A stretch of 64,000 nt of DNA from an uncultured Bacteroidota bacterium (lineage in GTDB: Bacteria; Bacteroidota; Bacteroidia; Bacteroidales; VadinHA17). The position numbers and the translations under genes were made by a program. The stretch covers positions 1 to 64,000 of the forward strand of contig CAIJYD010000093.1 in NCBI GenBank assembly GCA_903824785.1, read 5' to 3'. The notes beneath the pieces were generated by a model. The model was not told the DNA's origin. It was given only the letters and a program-made list of their open reading frames with translations, and made no database searches. Each line of letters opens with the position of its first letter. Position 1 is the stretch's first letter. Positions 52,791 through 62,621 of the stretch are shown in pieces.

Positions 52791-54965
52791 ATGATTGTTC
52801 CCGAAAAAAAAACCATATTAATTGTTGAAGATAGTCCCACGCAGGCTGAACAGCTAAAATACCTGCTCGAAAGTTACCGGTATAATGTTATGGTAACACA
52901 GAATGGCCGCAAGGCTTTGGAATGGTTATCTGATAATAAACCGTCATTGGTCGTTTCTGATATAGTTATGCCCGAGATAAATGGATTCGACCTATGCCAG
53001 AGAATTAAATCAGATAAGCGTATTGAAGATATCCCTGTAATCCTGTTAACCTCACTTTCTGATCCGGCAGAGGTTATTGATGGGCTTTCTTGCGGTGCTG
53101 ATAGTTTTATTATCAAGCCTTACAACAAAGATTATCTTATCTCCAGTATAGAAAAAATCCTTAGCGAAAAGATCATTGTTGAGAATTTCAGCGATAAGCA
53201 TGGTATTGAGATAAACTATGGTGGAGAAAAAAGACTTGTCATGGCAGGTCAGCAGAAATCGATTAATTTCCTTCTCAATATTTATCAGGGTGCAATTCAG
53301 CAGAATAAAGAACTTATTCAGACAAGGGACCAGCTTAGACTTTTAAATGAGAGCCTCGAAGATCTTGTTGATGAGAGAACCAGAGAGCTTAAAAAAAGTG
53401 AAGAGAAAATCCTCGCCTTTAATGCTGAACTTGAGGAACGGATACTTGAGCGGACCGCTCAGCTTGAAGCTGCCAATAAAGCAAAAAGTGAGTTTCTTTC
53501 AAATATGAGCCATGAGATACGGACTCCTATGAATGCTGTACTTGGCTATGCCGAACTTTTGGGATTTATGATTGATGATAAAATTCAGAAGGATTATATT
53601 GAATCGATCAAATTAAGCGGAAGAAGTCTTCTGACTCTTATTAATGATATTCTCGACTTGTCAAAGATTGAAGCAGGGAAGCTGGAACTTCAGTTTGAGT
53701 TTGTCAACTCCAAATCATTCTTTTCTGAATTTGAACGGATATTTTCCTTAAGTATGGCTGAAAAAGGTCTCAGATTCATACTGGAGATATCTTCAGAAAC
53801 ACCGGCCGGTATCTTTATTGACGATTCAAGGCTCCGTCAGATCCTTCTTAACCTTATCGGGAATTCTGTTAAATTCACAGAAAGCGGCAGCATTAGTTTA
53901 AAAGTTAAATCAGGGAATCCAAGAACAATAGATTCTTCCAATGGGAAAAAAGAGGAATGTATAGATCTTTTTATTGAAGTGACTGATACCGGCATAGGAA
54001 TCTCAAAGGAGACGCAGGAAGAGATTTTCAATCCTTTTGTACAAGGACACCGTCAGAATGCAAAAAGGTATGGAGGAACCGGTCTTGGGCTTGCAATAAC
54101 TCAGCGCCTTGCTCACCTTATGAACGGGACTATCGAACTCGATTCCAGGATGAACGAGGGAAGTTCATTCAAAATAATGATTCCTGAAGTTCCTTATCTG
54201 AGAAATTTTGAAAATAATCCTGAAGCGGTTCAACTGAATCCTTCCGATATTGTTTTTGAAAAGGCTACGATAATTATTGCAGACGATGTGGAACAAAACC
54301 GAAAATTCCTGATAGATGCCCTTCGAAAATCAAATATTGAAATAGTTGAAGCTGAAGATGGCCAGCAAGCCCTGTTGCTTGCTGAGAAAATTGTGCCTGA
54401 CCTTATCATTACAGATATAGGAATGCCGGTACTTGACGGATTTGACCTTTTAGAAAGGTTAAAGAGCAATAAACTCCTGAAAAATATTCCCGTTATAGCC
54501 TATTCTGCGTTAGTTATGAAAGGTCAGAAAGACCGTGTCCGCGAAAGCGATTTTGCCGGTTTATTGATAAAGCCGGTTCAGATAAATAAACTCTACCACG
54601 AACTTATGAATATCCTTCCGTATAAACTATTAATAGGGGATGAACAGGAAAAGGAACAGGCAGAAGCTGAAATGGAGAGTGGAATAACCGATCTCAGCGG
54701 ATTAATAAAATCACTCAGAACAGACTATAATGCTATCTGGGAGACATTTGCCGTCAGGCAGCCAATAGATGAAGTGAGCGAATTTGGCAAGAGCCTGATT
54801 CAGCTGGGACAACTTCATAATTCGGCAGTAGTTATCGATTATGGAAAAAAATTAATAAATGCAACCGATAGCTTTAATATTGAAGCCATCTTAAAACTTA
54901 TTAAAAGATATAATAGAATAATTGAAAGCCTGGACAGTTCAAACAAAAACATTATTTATGGATAA
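52791..54965 (+). CDS. Hybrid histidine kinase REC-HK-REC with a conserved helical tail
   Basis: 724 residues, no membrane segment. N-terminal receiver (phospho-Asp57, LVVSDIVMP), long coiled coil, HisKA with His241 (MSHEIRTPMNAVLGY), HATPase, second receiver (~490-615; IITDIGMPVLDG) and a C-terminal ~80-residue helical domain (~640-722) shared with the kinase gene at 57456-59795. Being cytosolic and led by a receiver, it can take phosphate from the CheA hybrid and relay it. It starts 14 nt after CheB. Confidence 0.9.
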   Translation: MIVPEKKTILIVEDSPTQAEQLKYLLESYRYNVMVTQNGRKALEWLSDNKPSLVVSDIVMPEINGFDLCQRIKSDKRIEDIPVILLTSLSDPAEVIDGLSCGADSFIIKPYNKDYLISSIEKILSEKIIVENFSDKHGIEINYGGEKRLVMAGQQKSINFLLNIYQGAIQQNKELIQTRDQLRLLNESLEDLVDERTRELKKSEEKILAFNAELEERILERTAQLEAANKAKSEFLSNMSHEIRTPMNAVLGYAELLGFMIDDKIQKDYIESIKLSGRSLLTLINDILDLSKIEAGKLELQFEFVNSKSFFSEFERIFSLSMAEKGLRFILEISSETPAGIFIDDSRLRQILLNLIGNSVKFTESGSISLKVKSGNPRTIDSSNGKKEECIDLFIEVTDTGIGISKETQEEIFNPFVQGHRQNAKRYGGTGLGLAITQRLAHLMNGTIELDSRMNEGSSFKIMIPEVPYLRNFENNPEAVQLNPSDIVFEKATIIIADDVEQNRKFLIDALRKSNIEIVEAEDGQQALLLAEKIVPDLIITDIGMPVLDGFDLLERLKSNKLLKNIPVIAYSALVMKGQKDRVRESDFAGLLIKPVQINKLYHELMNILPYKLLIGDEQEKEQAEAEMESGITDLSGLIKSLRTDYNAIWETFAVRQPIDEVSEFGKSLIQLGQLHNSAVVIDYGKKLINATDSFNIEAILKLIKRYNRIIESLDSSNKNIIYG

Positions 54966-56160
54966 AAAGGATATTTCAAATGTAACACCGGATGCAATTC
55001 TGATTGTGGATGACAATCCGCATAATCTTCAGGTATTAGGTAAGATGCTGCAGGAAAACAGATATAAAATTGAGTTTGCCACAAATGGAGTTGCTGCTCT
55101 CGACTGGCTTGACACCAGGCAGTTCGGCCTTATATTACTCGATGTAAATATGCCCGGAATGAACGGCTTTGAAGTTTGTACGAAAATACGTTCAAGACCT
55201 GCCCTGAATAATGTTCCGGTTATCTTTCTATCGGCAGATACCGACAGGGAAAGTATTCTGAAAGGATTCGAACTCGGGGCTCAGGATTATATCACCAAAC
55301 CATTCGACAGCAGAGAGCTTCTGCTGCGGGTAAGAACTCACCTTTCACTTAAGGATAACATTGAAAAGCTTGCGAAACTTAATGAGTCGCTTGAAGATAA
55401 AGTGAAAGAGCGAACAGAACAACTGAATGAAGCCAATGAATTACTGGAGACCCAGAATCTTAAATTAATGGATCTGGACAGGGCTAAAGCAAGCTTTCTT
55501 AAACTTATAAGCCATGAGATACGTACCCCGCTGAATGGTATTATTGGTCCGTTGGAACTCCTTAAGGGACCACTGGATGCAAGTGATATTGCCGATCTGA
55601 TCGATATTCTTGATTCTTCTGTGAAAAGACTCGAGAGGTTCTCATTAAATGCCCTCCTTATTACCAGGCTAAAGACAAACCAGCAGGATATAAGGAAAGA
55701 TGAACTCAGGCTTTCAGCTATTATTGATGATCTGCTGGAGGAAGAAAAAGAGAGATTAGGTCAGGGAAATAAAACAGTAAAGAGAATTAATCAGGTATCA
55801 ATTGACCTTATTTGCGGCGAGGCTGAACTGATCAGAAAATGTATTGGAAACATAATCGACAATGCAATTATTTTTTCTCCCGATAACAGTACCATCGAAG
55901 TCAGAACATTTGTTGATAATCAAAATATTGTCTGCGAAATTAATGATTCAGGAAAAGGTTTCGAGGATGAAACCATCAACAGGGTTTTTGAATTATTCTC
56001 GGCAGCTGATGAATACAAAGATAATTCCACCGGAACAGGAATATCGCTGGCTAAAATGATCATTGAAGCACACGGAGGGAATATACAAATTTCAAATAAC
56101 CCTGCCGGAGGCGCTTCAGTTAAGTTGCTGTTTAAAAAAATGGTGAAGGTGGTACTATGA
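54958..56160 (+). CDS. Receiver-histidine kinase (REC-HK)
   Basis: 400 residues from the ATG at 54958, which overlaps the preceding stop by 8 nt; a further ATG at 54922 would overlap by 44 nt and adds no recognisable domain. Receiver 1-125 (LILLDVNMPGMNGFE), coiled coil, HisKA (LISHEIRTPLNGIIGP) and a HATPase with a reduced G2 box (NSTGTGISLAK). No output receiver is attached. It probably acts as an intermediate in the phosphorelay of the chemosensory cluster. Confidence 0.9.
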   Translation: MDKKDISNVTPDAILIVDDNPHNLQVLGKMLQENRYKIEFATNGVAALDWLDTRQFGLILLDVNMPGMNGFEVCTKIRSRPALNNVPVIFLSADTDRESILKGFELGAQDYITKPFDSRELLLRVRTHLSLKDNIEKLAKLNESLEDKVKERTEQLNEANELLETQNLKLMDLDRAKASFLKLISHEIRTPLNGIIGPLELLKGPLDASDIADLIDILDSSVKRLERFSLNALLITRLKTNQQDIRKDELRLSAIIDDLLEEEKERLGQGNKTVKRINQVSIDLICGEAELIRKCIGNIIDNAIIFSPDNSTIEVRTFVDNQNIVCEINDSGKGFEDETINRVFELFSAADEYKDNSTGTGISLAKMIIEAHGGNIQISNNPAGGASVKLLFKKMVKVVL

Positions 56161-56199
56161 ATAATAAAAGAACAATAAGGAATATTTATTTTTTTTGTG

Positions 56200-57393
56200 A
56201 TGGGAAAAATGGAAGTTTTTAGTCAGTCATCGGTTTTGATTGTGGATGATAATGTTAAGAATCTTCAGGTTCTTGGTGGCTTTTTACGAAAAGAGGGAAT
56301 TCTCATTGAATTTGCTCTCGATGGCGCTTCTGCTTTAAGCTGGCTTGATAAGAAAAAATTCGACCTTATCCTGCTCGATGTTATGATGCCCGGAATGGAT
56401 GGTTTTGAAGTGTGCAAAAGGATAAAGAACAACCCTGCCATCAGCGAAATCCCAATAATATTTATTACTGCAAAAACAGATTCGGAAAGTGTTGTTAAAG
56501 GATTCGAAACAGGAGCAGTTGACTATATAACCAAACCTTTTATTCACAGCGAACTTCTTGTCAGGGTAAGAACACAGCTAAGCATTAAACGGTCGAATGA
56601 GCAGGTTGCCCTTTATCTTAACCAGATTGAGGAGCGAAATAAGGATATCAGCGATAGTATAGAATATGCAAAGAGTATCCAGAATGCAGTTTCAAGCAGT
56701 TCGGTGAAAAATCTTGAATATCTGCCGGAACAGTTTATCCTCGATCTTCCGAAAGATATTCTGAGCGGTGATTTTTACTGGATATGCAAAACAGAAAAGA
56801 AGATTATTATCGCTGTAATGGATTGCACAGGACATGGTGTGCCCGGTGCCTTAATGAGTATTCTTGGCAATACATTGCTGAATGAAACCGTATTAAGTGA
56901 TCATATATTCCGTCCCGATAAAATCCTCGAGAGCCTTCGTTCAAAGATTATACGCGCTCTGGGTCAGAGAAAAGGGGATGGCTTTATTAAAGACGGAATA
57001 GAAGGATCTGTTATCTGTTTCGATACCGAATCCAATAAACTTCAGTATTCAGGTGCTTTCAATCCAATGATTCTGATACACAACGGATTAATACGCGATA
57101 TTAAGGCTAATAGATTCCCAATAGGGTATTATGAAGTAAACGGAAGCTTTTCACTTCATGAAATAAATATTGAAAAAGGCGATCTGATCTTTCTTTTTTC
57201 AGATGGTATAGTTGATCAGTTCGGAGGACCAAAAAACAGACGGTTTATGCTAAAAAACCTTAAGGATATTCTGACACTGAACAGTAATCAGACAATGGTG
57301 GCTCAAAAGGAATTGTTAATAAAAGAACTCAGCGAATGGAAAGGTTCACTGGACCAGACTGATGATATTCTGGTTCTTGGGATCAGGTTTTAA
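56200..57393 (+). CDS. Receiver-PP2C (SpoIIE/RsbU-type) phosphatase
   Basis: 397 residues from the ATG at 56200 (a GTG stands one codon earlier). Receiver 1-125 with LILLDVMMPGMDGFE, a coiled coil, then a SpoIIE-type PP2C domain with the metal motifs LSGDFYW, MDCTGHGVPGALMS, FSDGIVDQ and QTDDILVLGIR. RsbU-like phosphatases dephosphorylate an anti-anti-sigma (STAS) protein, linking phosphorelay input to partner switching. No STAS or anti-sigma gene is in the window, so its target lies elsewhere. It is the best candidate for the output of the chemosensory cluster. Confidence 0.9.
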   Translation: MGKMEVFSQSSVLIVDDNVKNLQVLGGFLRKEGILIEFALDGASALSWLDKKKFDLILLDVMMPGMDGFEVCKRIKNNPAISEIPIIFITAKTDSESVVKGFETGAVDYITKPFIHSELLVRVRTQLSIKRSNEQVALYLNQIEERNKDISDSIEYAKSIQNAVSSSSVKNLEYLPEQFILDLPKDILSGDFYWICKTEKKIIIAVMDCTGHGVPGALMSILGNTLLNETVLSDHIFRPDKILESLRSKIIRALGQRKGDGFIKDGIEGSVICFDTESNKLQYSGAFNPMILIHNGLIRDIKANRFPIGYYEVNGSFSLHEINIEKGDLIFLFSDGIVDQFGGPKNRRFMLKNLKDILTLNSNQTMVAQKELLIKELSEWKGSLDQTDDILVLGIRF

Positions 57394-57455
57394 GATTCAT
57401 AGGTTTTGTTTACACTTAATAAAATGGTTATCAGAAAAAAGAAAATTTTAACAAA

Positions 57456-59795
57456 ATGGATTATTTAAATAAATCAAAAACTGAGCTTATTGATGAGTTA
57501 ATCAGACTGAAAAAGGTGGAACAGGAACTGAAAGAAAGTGTTGGTCAGTTTAGAAATTTATTTTACAGCCACGATTCCATAATGCTGCTTATTGATCCGG
57601 AGAAAGGTTCTATCGTTGATGCAAACAATGCCGCTTCAAGGTTTTACGGATATTCAGTTCCAACATTATGCTCAATGTTAATTCAGGATATTAATACAAT
57701 GTCACCTGAAGAAAATGCCATTGAGAGAAAAACGGCAATGAGTGAAGCGAGAAATTTCTTTATTTTCCAGCATAGACTTTCTTCCGGCGAAAAACGATTT
57801 ATGGCAGTTCACTCTTCACCAATTGTCTATGAAGGAAAGGCTATCCTGTTTTCAATTATGAACGACATAACTGAGGCCAGGAACGCAGAGATTGAACTTA
57901 AACAAATATCGGCCCGTTATAAATTAGCTGTGCGTGCAGGTGGTGTAGGGGTATGGGATTTTGATGTTGTCAACAACATTCTTTTATGGGACGATCAGAT
58001 GTTTGAGTTGTATGGCTTAAGCAAAGAAAATTTCAGTGGTGCTTACCAGGCATGGCAGAGCGGCCTGCATCCCGGCGATAGGGAAAAGGGCAATGAAGAT
58101 ATAAGGCTGGCTTTAACAGGAGAGAAGGATTTTGATACCGAGTTCAGGGTTGTATGGACAGATGGCACTGTGCGTAATATGAGAGCGCTGGCTGTTGTTC
58201 AGCGCGACGACTTAGGTAAGCCGCTTCGTATGATCGGAACAAACTGGGATATTACTGCTGTCAAGCGGGCGGAAGAAGAGATCATTAATGCTAAAACTGA
58301 AGCCGAAAGGGCAAACAGGGCAAAAACTGAATTTCTGGCTAATATGAGCCATGAAATCCGTACTCCGCTGAATGCAGTACTGGGCTACTCAGAACTGTTG
58401 GCATTAACCGATGTTGACAATTTGCAAAGAGATTATATTGACTCGATTAAATCAAGCGGGAAAAGCCTTCTGAAATTGATTAATGATATTCTTGACCTTT
58501 CGAAGATAGAAGCAGGAAAACTTGAGCTTGAACAGAATTATGTTCATACGCATTCATTCTTCTCTGAGTTTGAAAGAATTTTCGCTTACAGCGTGAAAGA
58601 GAAAGGGCTGAACCTTATAATTGAAATAAAATCTGGTGTGCCGAGGGGAATTTATGTTGATGAGACAAGACTCCGGCAGATAGTTTTTAATCTTATCGGT
58701 AATGCTGTTAAGTTCACTTTTCAGGGTCAGATAGCTGTAAAAATATTAACCAAACCTTCTCAGGTCATTAATAATTCAGTTGGGAAAACTGAGGAATTAG
58801 TAGATTTGATAATTGAAGTACATGATTCCGGTATTGGAGTCTCAAGGGATTTGAAAAAGGTTATTTTTGAGCCCTTTACCCAGGGAAAAAATAAAGGTAC
58901 AGGAGGAACCGGATTGGGACTTGCAATTACAAAGAGACTTGTAATGCTGATGAATGGAACTTTAAGTTTGAAATCAAAACCTGAATCAGGAAGTATATTT
59001 ATCGTCAAAATCCCTGATGTTTCGTTTCTGCGCGATTTATCAGATACCATTATTAATGTACAGATCAATACTTCGGAAATCTTATTTAAGGAGGCCGTAA
59101 TACTTATTGTTGATGATGTTCAGCATAACAGAAAATATCTTAAGGATGCCCTTGTTAATACACCGCTTAAAATTGTTGAGTCGGAAAACGGTGAGGATGC
59201 TTTCCGGGTTGCCAGGGAGATTGTCCCCGACCTTATAATTTCTGATATTCAGATGCCTTTGATGGATGGTTTCGGATTGCTTAACAAAATAAAATCCACC
59301 AGTAAACTGAAACATATTCCTGTCATTGCTTATACCGCCTCCGTCCTAAAAGAACAGAAAGAGCGCATTCAGAACAGTAAATTTGCCGGTCTTCTCATTA
59401 AACCCGTTAAGGTCACAGAACTATATCTTGAGCTGATGAATTTTCTGCCATTTGAAAGAGTGACGGAACTAAAATCTTCAGAAATCGTTCTTATCGATGA
59501 AATAATCAATCTGCCTGAGTTAATTTCTTCGCTTGAAACAGGCTTCTATGATGACTGGAAGATCTTTTCCGTCAGGCAACCTATTGACCAGATATTGGAT
59601 TTCGGAAAAAAACTGGTAACTCTCGGGGAGAAACATAATGCTGCGGTTATAACCCTTTATGGCAGTGAAATGATAAAGGCAGCTGACTGTTTCAATATTG
59701 AAATAATATTAAAACTGGTAGGAGAGTATGAGTCCCTTATCAATCGTCTTAAAGTATCGTCAGATCCGGCCACTTCCGTAGTATCAGTTAATTAA
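57456..59795 (+). CDS. PAS-PAS hybrid histidine kinase with receiver and conserved helical tail
   Basis: 779 residues, no membrane segment. PAS 1 (~25-140) and PAS 2 with PAC (~150-275; FRVVWTDGTVRNMRA), HisKA (MSHEIRTPLNAVLGY, ~307-321), HATPase (GTGGTGLGLAI), receiver (~540-660; IISDIQMPLMDG) and a C-terminal helical domain (~685-765) sharing VRQPID, FGK, HNxAV, YG and FNIE with the tail of the kinase encoded at 52791-54965. The two kinases are clearly paralogues from HisKA to the end. It may add a cytosolic (redox or small-molecule) input to the same relay. Confidence 0.9.
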   Translation: MDYLNKSKTELIDELIRLKKVEQELKESVGQFRNLFYSHDSIMLLIDPEKGSIVDANNAASRFYGYSVPTLCSMLIQDINTMSPEENAIERKTAMSEARNFFIFQHRLSSGEKRFMAVHSSPIVYEGKAILFSIMNDITEARNAEIELKQISARYKLAVRAGGVGVWDFDVVNNILLWDDQMFELYGLSKENFSGAYQAWQSGLHPGDREKGNEDIRLALTGEKDFDTEFRVVWTDGTVRNMRALAVVQRDDLGKPLRMIGTNWDITAVKRAEEEIINAKTEAERANRAKTEFLANMSHEIRTPLNAVLGYSELLALTDVDNLQRDYIDSIKSSGKSLLKLINDILDLSKIEAGKLELEQNYVHTHSFFSEFERIFAYSVKEKGLNLIIEIKSGVPRGIYVDETRLRQIVFNLIGNAVKFTFQGQIAVKILTKPSQVINNSVGKTEELVDLIIEVHDSGIGVSRDLKKVIFEPFTQGKNKGTGGTGLGLAITKRLVMLMNGTLSLKSKPESGSIFIVKIPDVSFLRDLSDTIINVQINTSEILFKEAVILIVDDVQHNRKYLKDALVNTPLKIVESENGEDAFRVAREIVPDLIISDIQMPLMDGFGLLNKIKSTSKLKHIPVIAYTASVLKEQKERIQNSKFAGLLIKPVKVTELYLELMNFLPFERVTELKSSEIVLIDEIINLPELISSLETGFYDDWKIFSVRQPIDQILDFGKKLVTLGEKHNAAVITLYGSEMIKAADCFNIEIILKLVGEYESLINRLKVSSDPATSVVSVN

Positions 59796-60190
59796 TATAA
59801 TCACTTTCTCATTCGGTTTCCGGTAGGCCATACTTCCGGAGAAAAGGCCGTAACAAGATGTATGCTAATTAATTTACGTCTTATGCTTCGGTATATGATA
59901 TTGGAAAATCCGGATTTCAGAAGAGTGTTTTTTTACTGCAATAATTTTCCTATTGATCATCGATTGACAATTTATTATTACTTTCGCAATTAAATATTCA
60001 AAATCCTTTAATGAATAAGGAATGAGAATAAATATTTGAAAAGACTGTACAGAAGGCTACCCGGCTTTTCGCAAAGCATGCTGTTGACACTAAAAACGAA
60101 ATGCTCCTTTTTAGTAAAAAGTTGAAAGGTTTACTTTAAAACTGAAAACTGTGCTGAATTTAGTTTTTCAATTCCTAACCCACAATAAAT
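59796..60190. other. Intergenic stretch within the signalling region
   Basis: No gene. A bulged hairpin (59817-59844, TTTCCGG/CCGGAGAAA) lacks a T-run. A loose promoter candidate is TTG at 59954-59956 with TACTTTCG at 59979-59986 (7 of 8, spacing longer than usual), suggesting the last two signalling genes form a separate transcript. Confidence 0.45.
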
Positions 60191-60628
60191 ATGAAGCTAA
60201 AAACTATATTGCTGGCAGAAGACAATGAAAATGATATTGTGCTTACCCTGGAAGCACTTAAGGAGTTTCATCTTGCTAATACAATTGTTGTTGTAAATGA
60301 TGGTGTCGAAGCACTCGATTATCTGCGTTCAGAAGGGAAATTTACAGGACGAAACTCCGGTAATCCTGCTGTGGTTATGCTCGATCTGAAAATGCCGCGT
60401 CTTGATGGTATAGAGGTATTGGCAGAAATCAGAAGTGATCCTAAACTTAAGCTGATTCCGGTTGTTATTCTAACATCTTCAAAAGAAGATAAAGATTTAC
60501 TTAATTCTTATTCTCTGGGAGCCAATGCTTATGTCGTTAAACCGGTCGATTTTAATCAGTTTGTTGTTACCATTAAACAAATGGGTTCCTTCTGGGCAAT
60601 AATTAATGAACTTCCTCCATCTAAATAA
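60191..60628 (+). CDS. Single-domain response regulator (Rcp1-like)
   Basis: 145 residues, one receiver: acidic pair AEDNEND, phospho-Asp in VVMLDLKMPRLDG, Thr/Ser switch VILTSSKED and Lys in VVKPVDF. The extended loop before the phospho-site (RSEGKFTGRNSGNP) is typical of the Rcp1 group that accepts phosphate from phytochrome-like and PAS kinases. Likely a diffusible phosphate carrier. It is 14 nt upstream of a hybrid kinase gene. Confidence 0.92.
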   Translation: MKLKTILLAEDNENDIVLTLEALKEFHLANTIVVVNDGVEALDYLRSEGKFTGRNSGNPAVVMLDLKMPRLDGIEVLAEIRSDPKLKLIPVVILTSSKEDKDLLNSYSLGANAYVVKPVDFNQFVVTIKQMGSFWAIINELPPSK

Positions 60629-60642
60629 TTTATAACTACAGC

Positions 60643-62571
60643 ATGAATATAGCCGGTTTGAAAATACTTTGTCTCGAAGATATGAAATCAGATGCTGAGC
60701 TTATAAAGGGGCTGCTTCTGAGTCAGGGAATGAATATCCGCTTTGACCATGTTGAAAATGAAGCGGCATTCACAACCATGCTCAACTCACAATCTTTCGA
60801 TTTAATTCTTTCTGACTATAATTTACCAGGGTTTAGCGCAACTGCCGCTCTGGCATTGGCGAAAAGAATTTGTCCGGAGGTGCCGTTTATCTGCGTCTCA
60901 GGGGCAATTGGCGATGAGCTTGCCGTGGCTTTGATGCAGGACGGGGCTTCAGATTATATAATCAAGGACAAACTCTACAAACTTCCTGTTGCTATTAACC
61001 GTGTCCTTCGGGAGGTAAAGGAGCGTCACGACAGAATTGAGGCAGAAATATTACTGAGAAAGTCTGAAGCACGTTTCAGGGATATTATAATGAGTTCATA
61101 TGATTGGGTATGGGAGGTCGACAAGGATTTAAAATATTGCTATTCTTCAGAAACTGTTGAAAACATCCTTGGTTACTCAGCAGAAGAGATTATTGGTAAG
61201 ACGCCATTGGATTTTTTCACCGAAGAGGATCAGCAGCGACTGAAACCGGTTTTAATAAAATGTGTTGAGGCGAAAGAAAAATTAAAAGATATCGAAAACT
61301 GGAACGTACATAAGGATGGGCATCTTGTTTGCCTTTTAACCAACGGGTTTCCTGTGTTTGATAGTAATTGCAACCTGATTGGATACAGAGGTGTAGATAA
61401 AGATATCACAAAAAACAAAAATCTTACTTTGGAACTGATACAGGCTAAGGAAAAAGCAGAGGCCAGCGACCGCCTGAAAACAGCATTTCTGAATAATATT
61501 TCGCACGAAGTACGTACCCCTTTGAACGGGATTCTGGGTTTTGGGGAGTTAATTCTTCAGCGCGATATTACCCCCGATAAAAAAGATGCCTATCTTAAAA
61601 TACTTAAAGGCAGCAGCGACCGCCTGATAAATACCATAACTAACTACATGGATATATCTCTGATTGTATCCGGGAATGTAACTGTTCATTATAATCTGCT
61701 TAATGTTTCCGTTTTTCTCAATGAACTTTACGAAAAATTTGAACCAATCTGTTCAGATAAAAACCTGAAACTTTTAACTGTAATACCTGCCGAAACAACC
61801 AATATTTATATTTCCTGCGATGTCAGACTTCTCAATAAGAGCGTTTCACACCTTATTGATAATGCAATAAAATTTACAAATTCTGGTTCTGTAACATTTG
61901 GAGTAAAATCGCTTCCGGGTAAAGTTGAGATTTTTATAAAAGACACAGGTACCGGAATTTCTTCTAAATCCCAGAATGTCGTATTTGACGTATTCATGCA
62001 GGGAGATGTTTCTGATACTAAGGAGTATGAAGGAAGCGGACTTGGATTGTCAATTGCAAAAGGGCTCGTCGAATTAATGAATGGTACAATAAGGGTTGAA
62101 TCATCGGATAAAAAAGGATCAGCCTTCTTTTTAACTTTTAATGTGGCAGGTGAGACGAAGTTAAAAAAAGATTCATCAGTAAAAATTATGAAAGAAACCG
62201 GATCTCCTGTGATTCTGATAGTCGAAGATGATGAGTCAAACTCACTGTTCTTAAAGATTATCCTTGATAAGAATTCTTATAAATGGCTTGCCGTTACAAA
62301 TGGAAAGGATGCAGTTGAGATGTGTCGGTCTCATCCTGAAATTTCTTTGGTTCTTATGGATATTAAAATGCCGGTTATGAATGGGCTTGAGGCAACAATT
62401 AAGATTAAAGAGTTCAGAAAAGAGCTCACAATTATTGCTTTAACAGCCTACGCAATGGGTGGAGATATGGTTGACGCTCAGGAAGCAGGCTGCGATGATT
62501 ATCTTACCAAACCGGTTAAGCCGGATGTATTAATTTCTTTTCTGAAGAAACATTTACCAGAAACGACCTGA
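60643..62571 (+). CDS. Hybrid kinase REC-PAS-HK-REC
   Basis: 642 residues, no membrane segment. Receiver 5-120 (LILSDYNLPGFS; the final switch region IKDKLYKL has a Lys), PAS ~145-255 (YDWVWEVDKDLKY), HisKA (NNISHEVRTPLNGILGF), HATPase (GSGLGLSIAKGL) and a C-terminal receiver (~525-640; LVLMDIKMPVMNG). It forms a pair with the small response regulator. Input is from the N-terminal receiver and PAS domain, so it sits inside a relay rather than at its top. Confidence 0.9.
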   Translation: MNIAGLKILCLEDMKSDAELIKGLLLSQGMNIRFDHVENEAAFTTMLNSQSFDLILSDYNLPGFSATAALALAKRICPEVPFICVSGAIGDELAVALMQDGASDYIIKDKLYKLPVAINRVLREVKERHDRIEAEILLRKSEARFRDIIMSSYDWVWEVDKDLKYCYSSETVENILGYSAEEIIGKTPLDFFTEEDQQRLKPVLIKCVEAKEKLKDIENWNVHKDGHLVCLLTNGFPVFDSNCNLIGYRGVDKDITKNKNLTLELIQAKEKAEASDRLKTAFLNNISHEVRTPLNGILGFGELILQRDITPDKKDAYLKILKGSSDRLINTITNYMDISLIVSGNVTVHYNLLNVSVFLNELYEKFEPICSDKNLKLLTVIPAETTNIYISCDVRLLNKSVSHLIDNAIKFTNSGSVTFGVKSLPGKVEIFIKDTGTGISSKSQNVVFDVFMQGDVSDTKEYEGSGLGLSIAKGLVELMNGTIRVESSDKKGSAFFLTFNVAGETKLKKDSSVKIMKETGSPVILIVEDDESNSLFLKIILDKNSYKWLAVTNGKDAVEMCRSHPEISLVLMDIKMPVMNGLEATIKIKEFRKELTIIALTAYAMGGDMVDAQEAGCDDYLTKPVKPDVLISFLKKHLPETT

Positions 62572-62581
62572 AGAACCTCAT

Positions 62582-62621
62582 CCCTTTATGCCCTTACGCC
62601 TTACGCCCTTACGCCCTTCTC
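62582..62621. repeat. Short CCCTTACG tandem array
   Basis: Units CCCTTTATG, CCCTTACG, CCTTACG, CCCTTACG, CCCTTCTC directly after the last kinase gene. Its TACGCCCT-type units resemble the 7-bp array at 37231. Confidence 0.7.

Noticed and set aside
59817-59844. Hairpin after the PAS-PAS kinase as a terminator
   Set aside because: The stem is bulged and has no T-run on either strand.
44950-62571. A GGDEF/EAL output protein for a Wsp-like system
   Set aside because: No GGDEF, GGEEF or EAL-type motif is present in any protein of the cluster.
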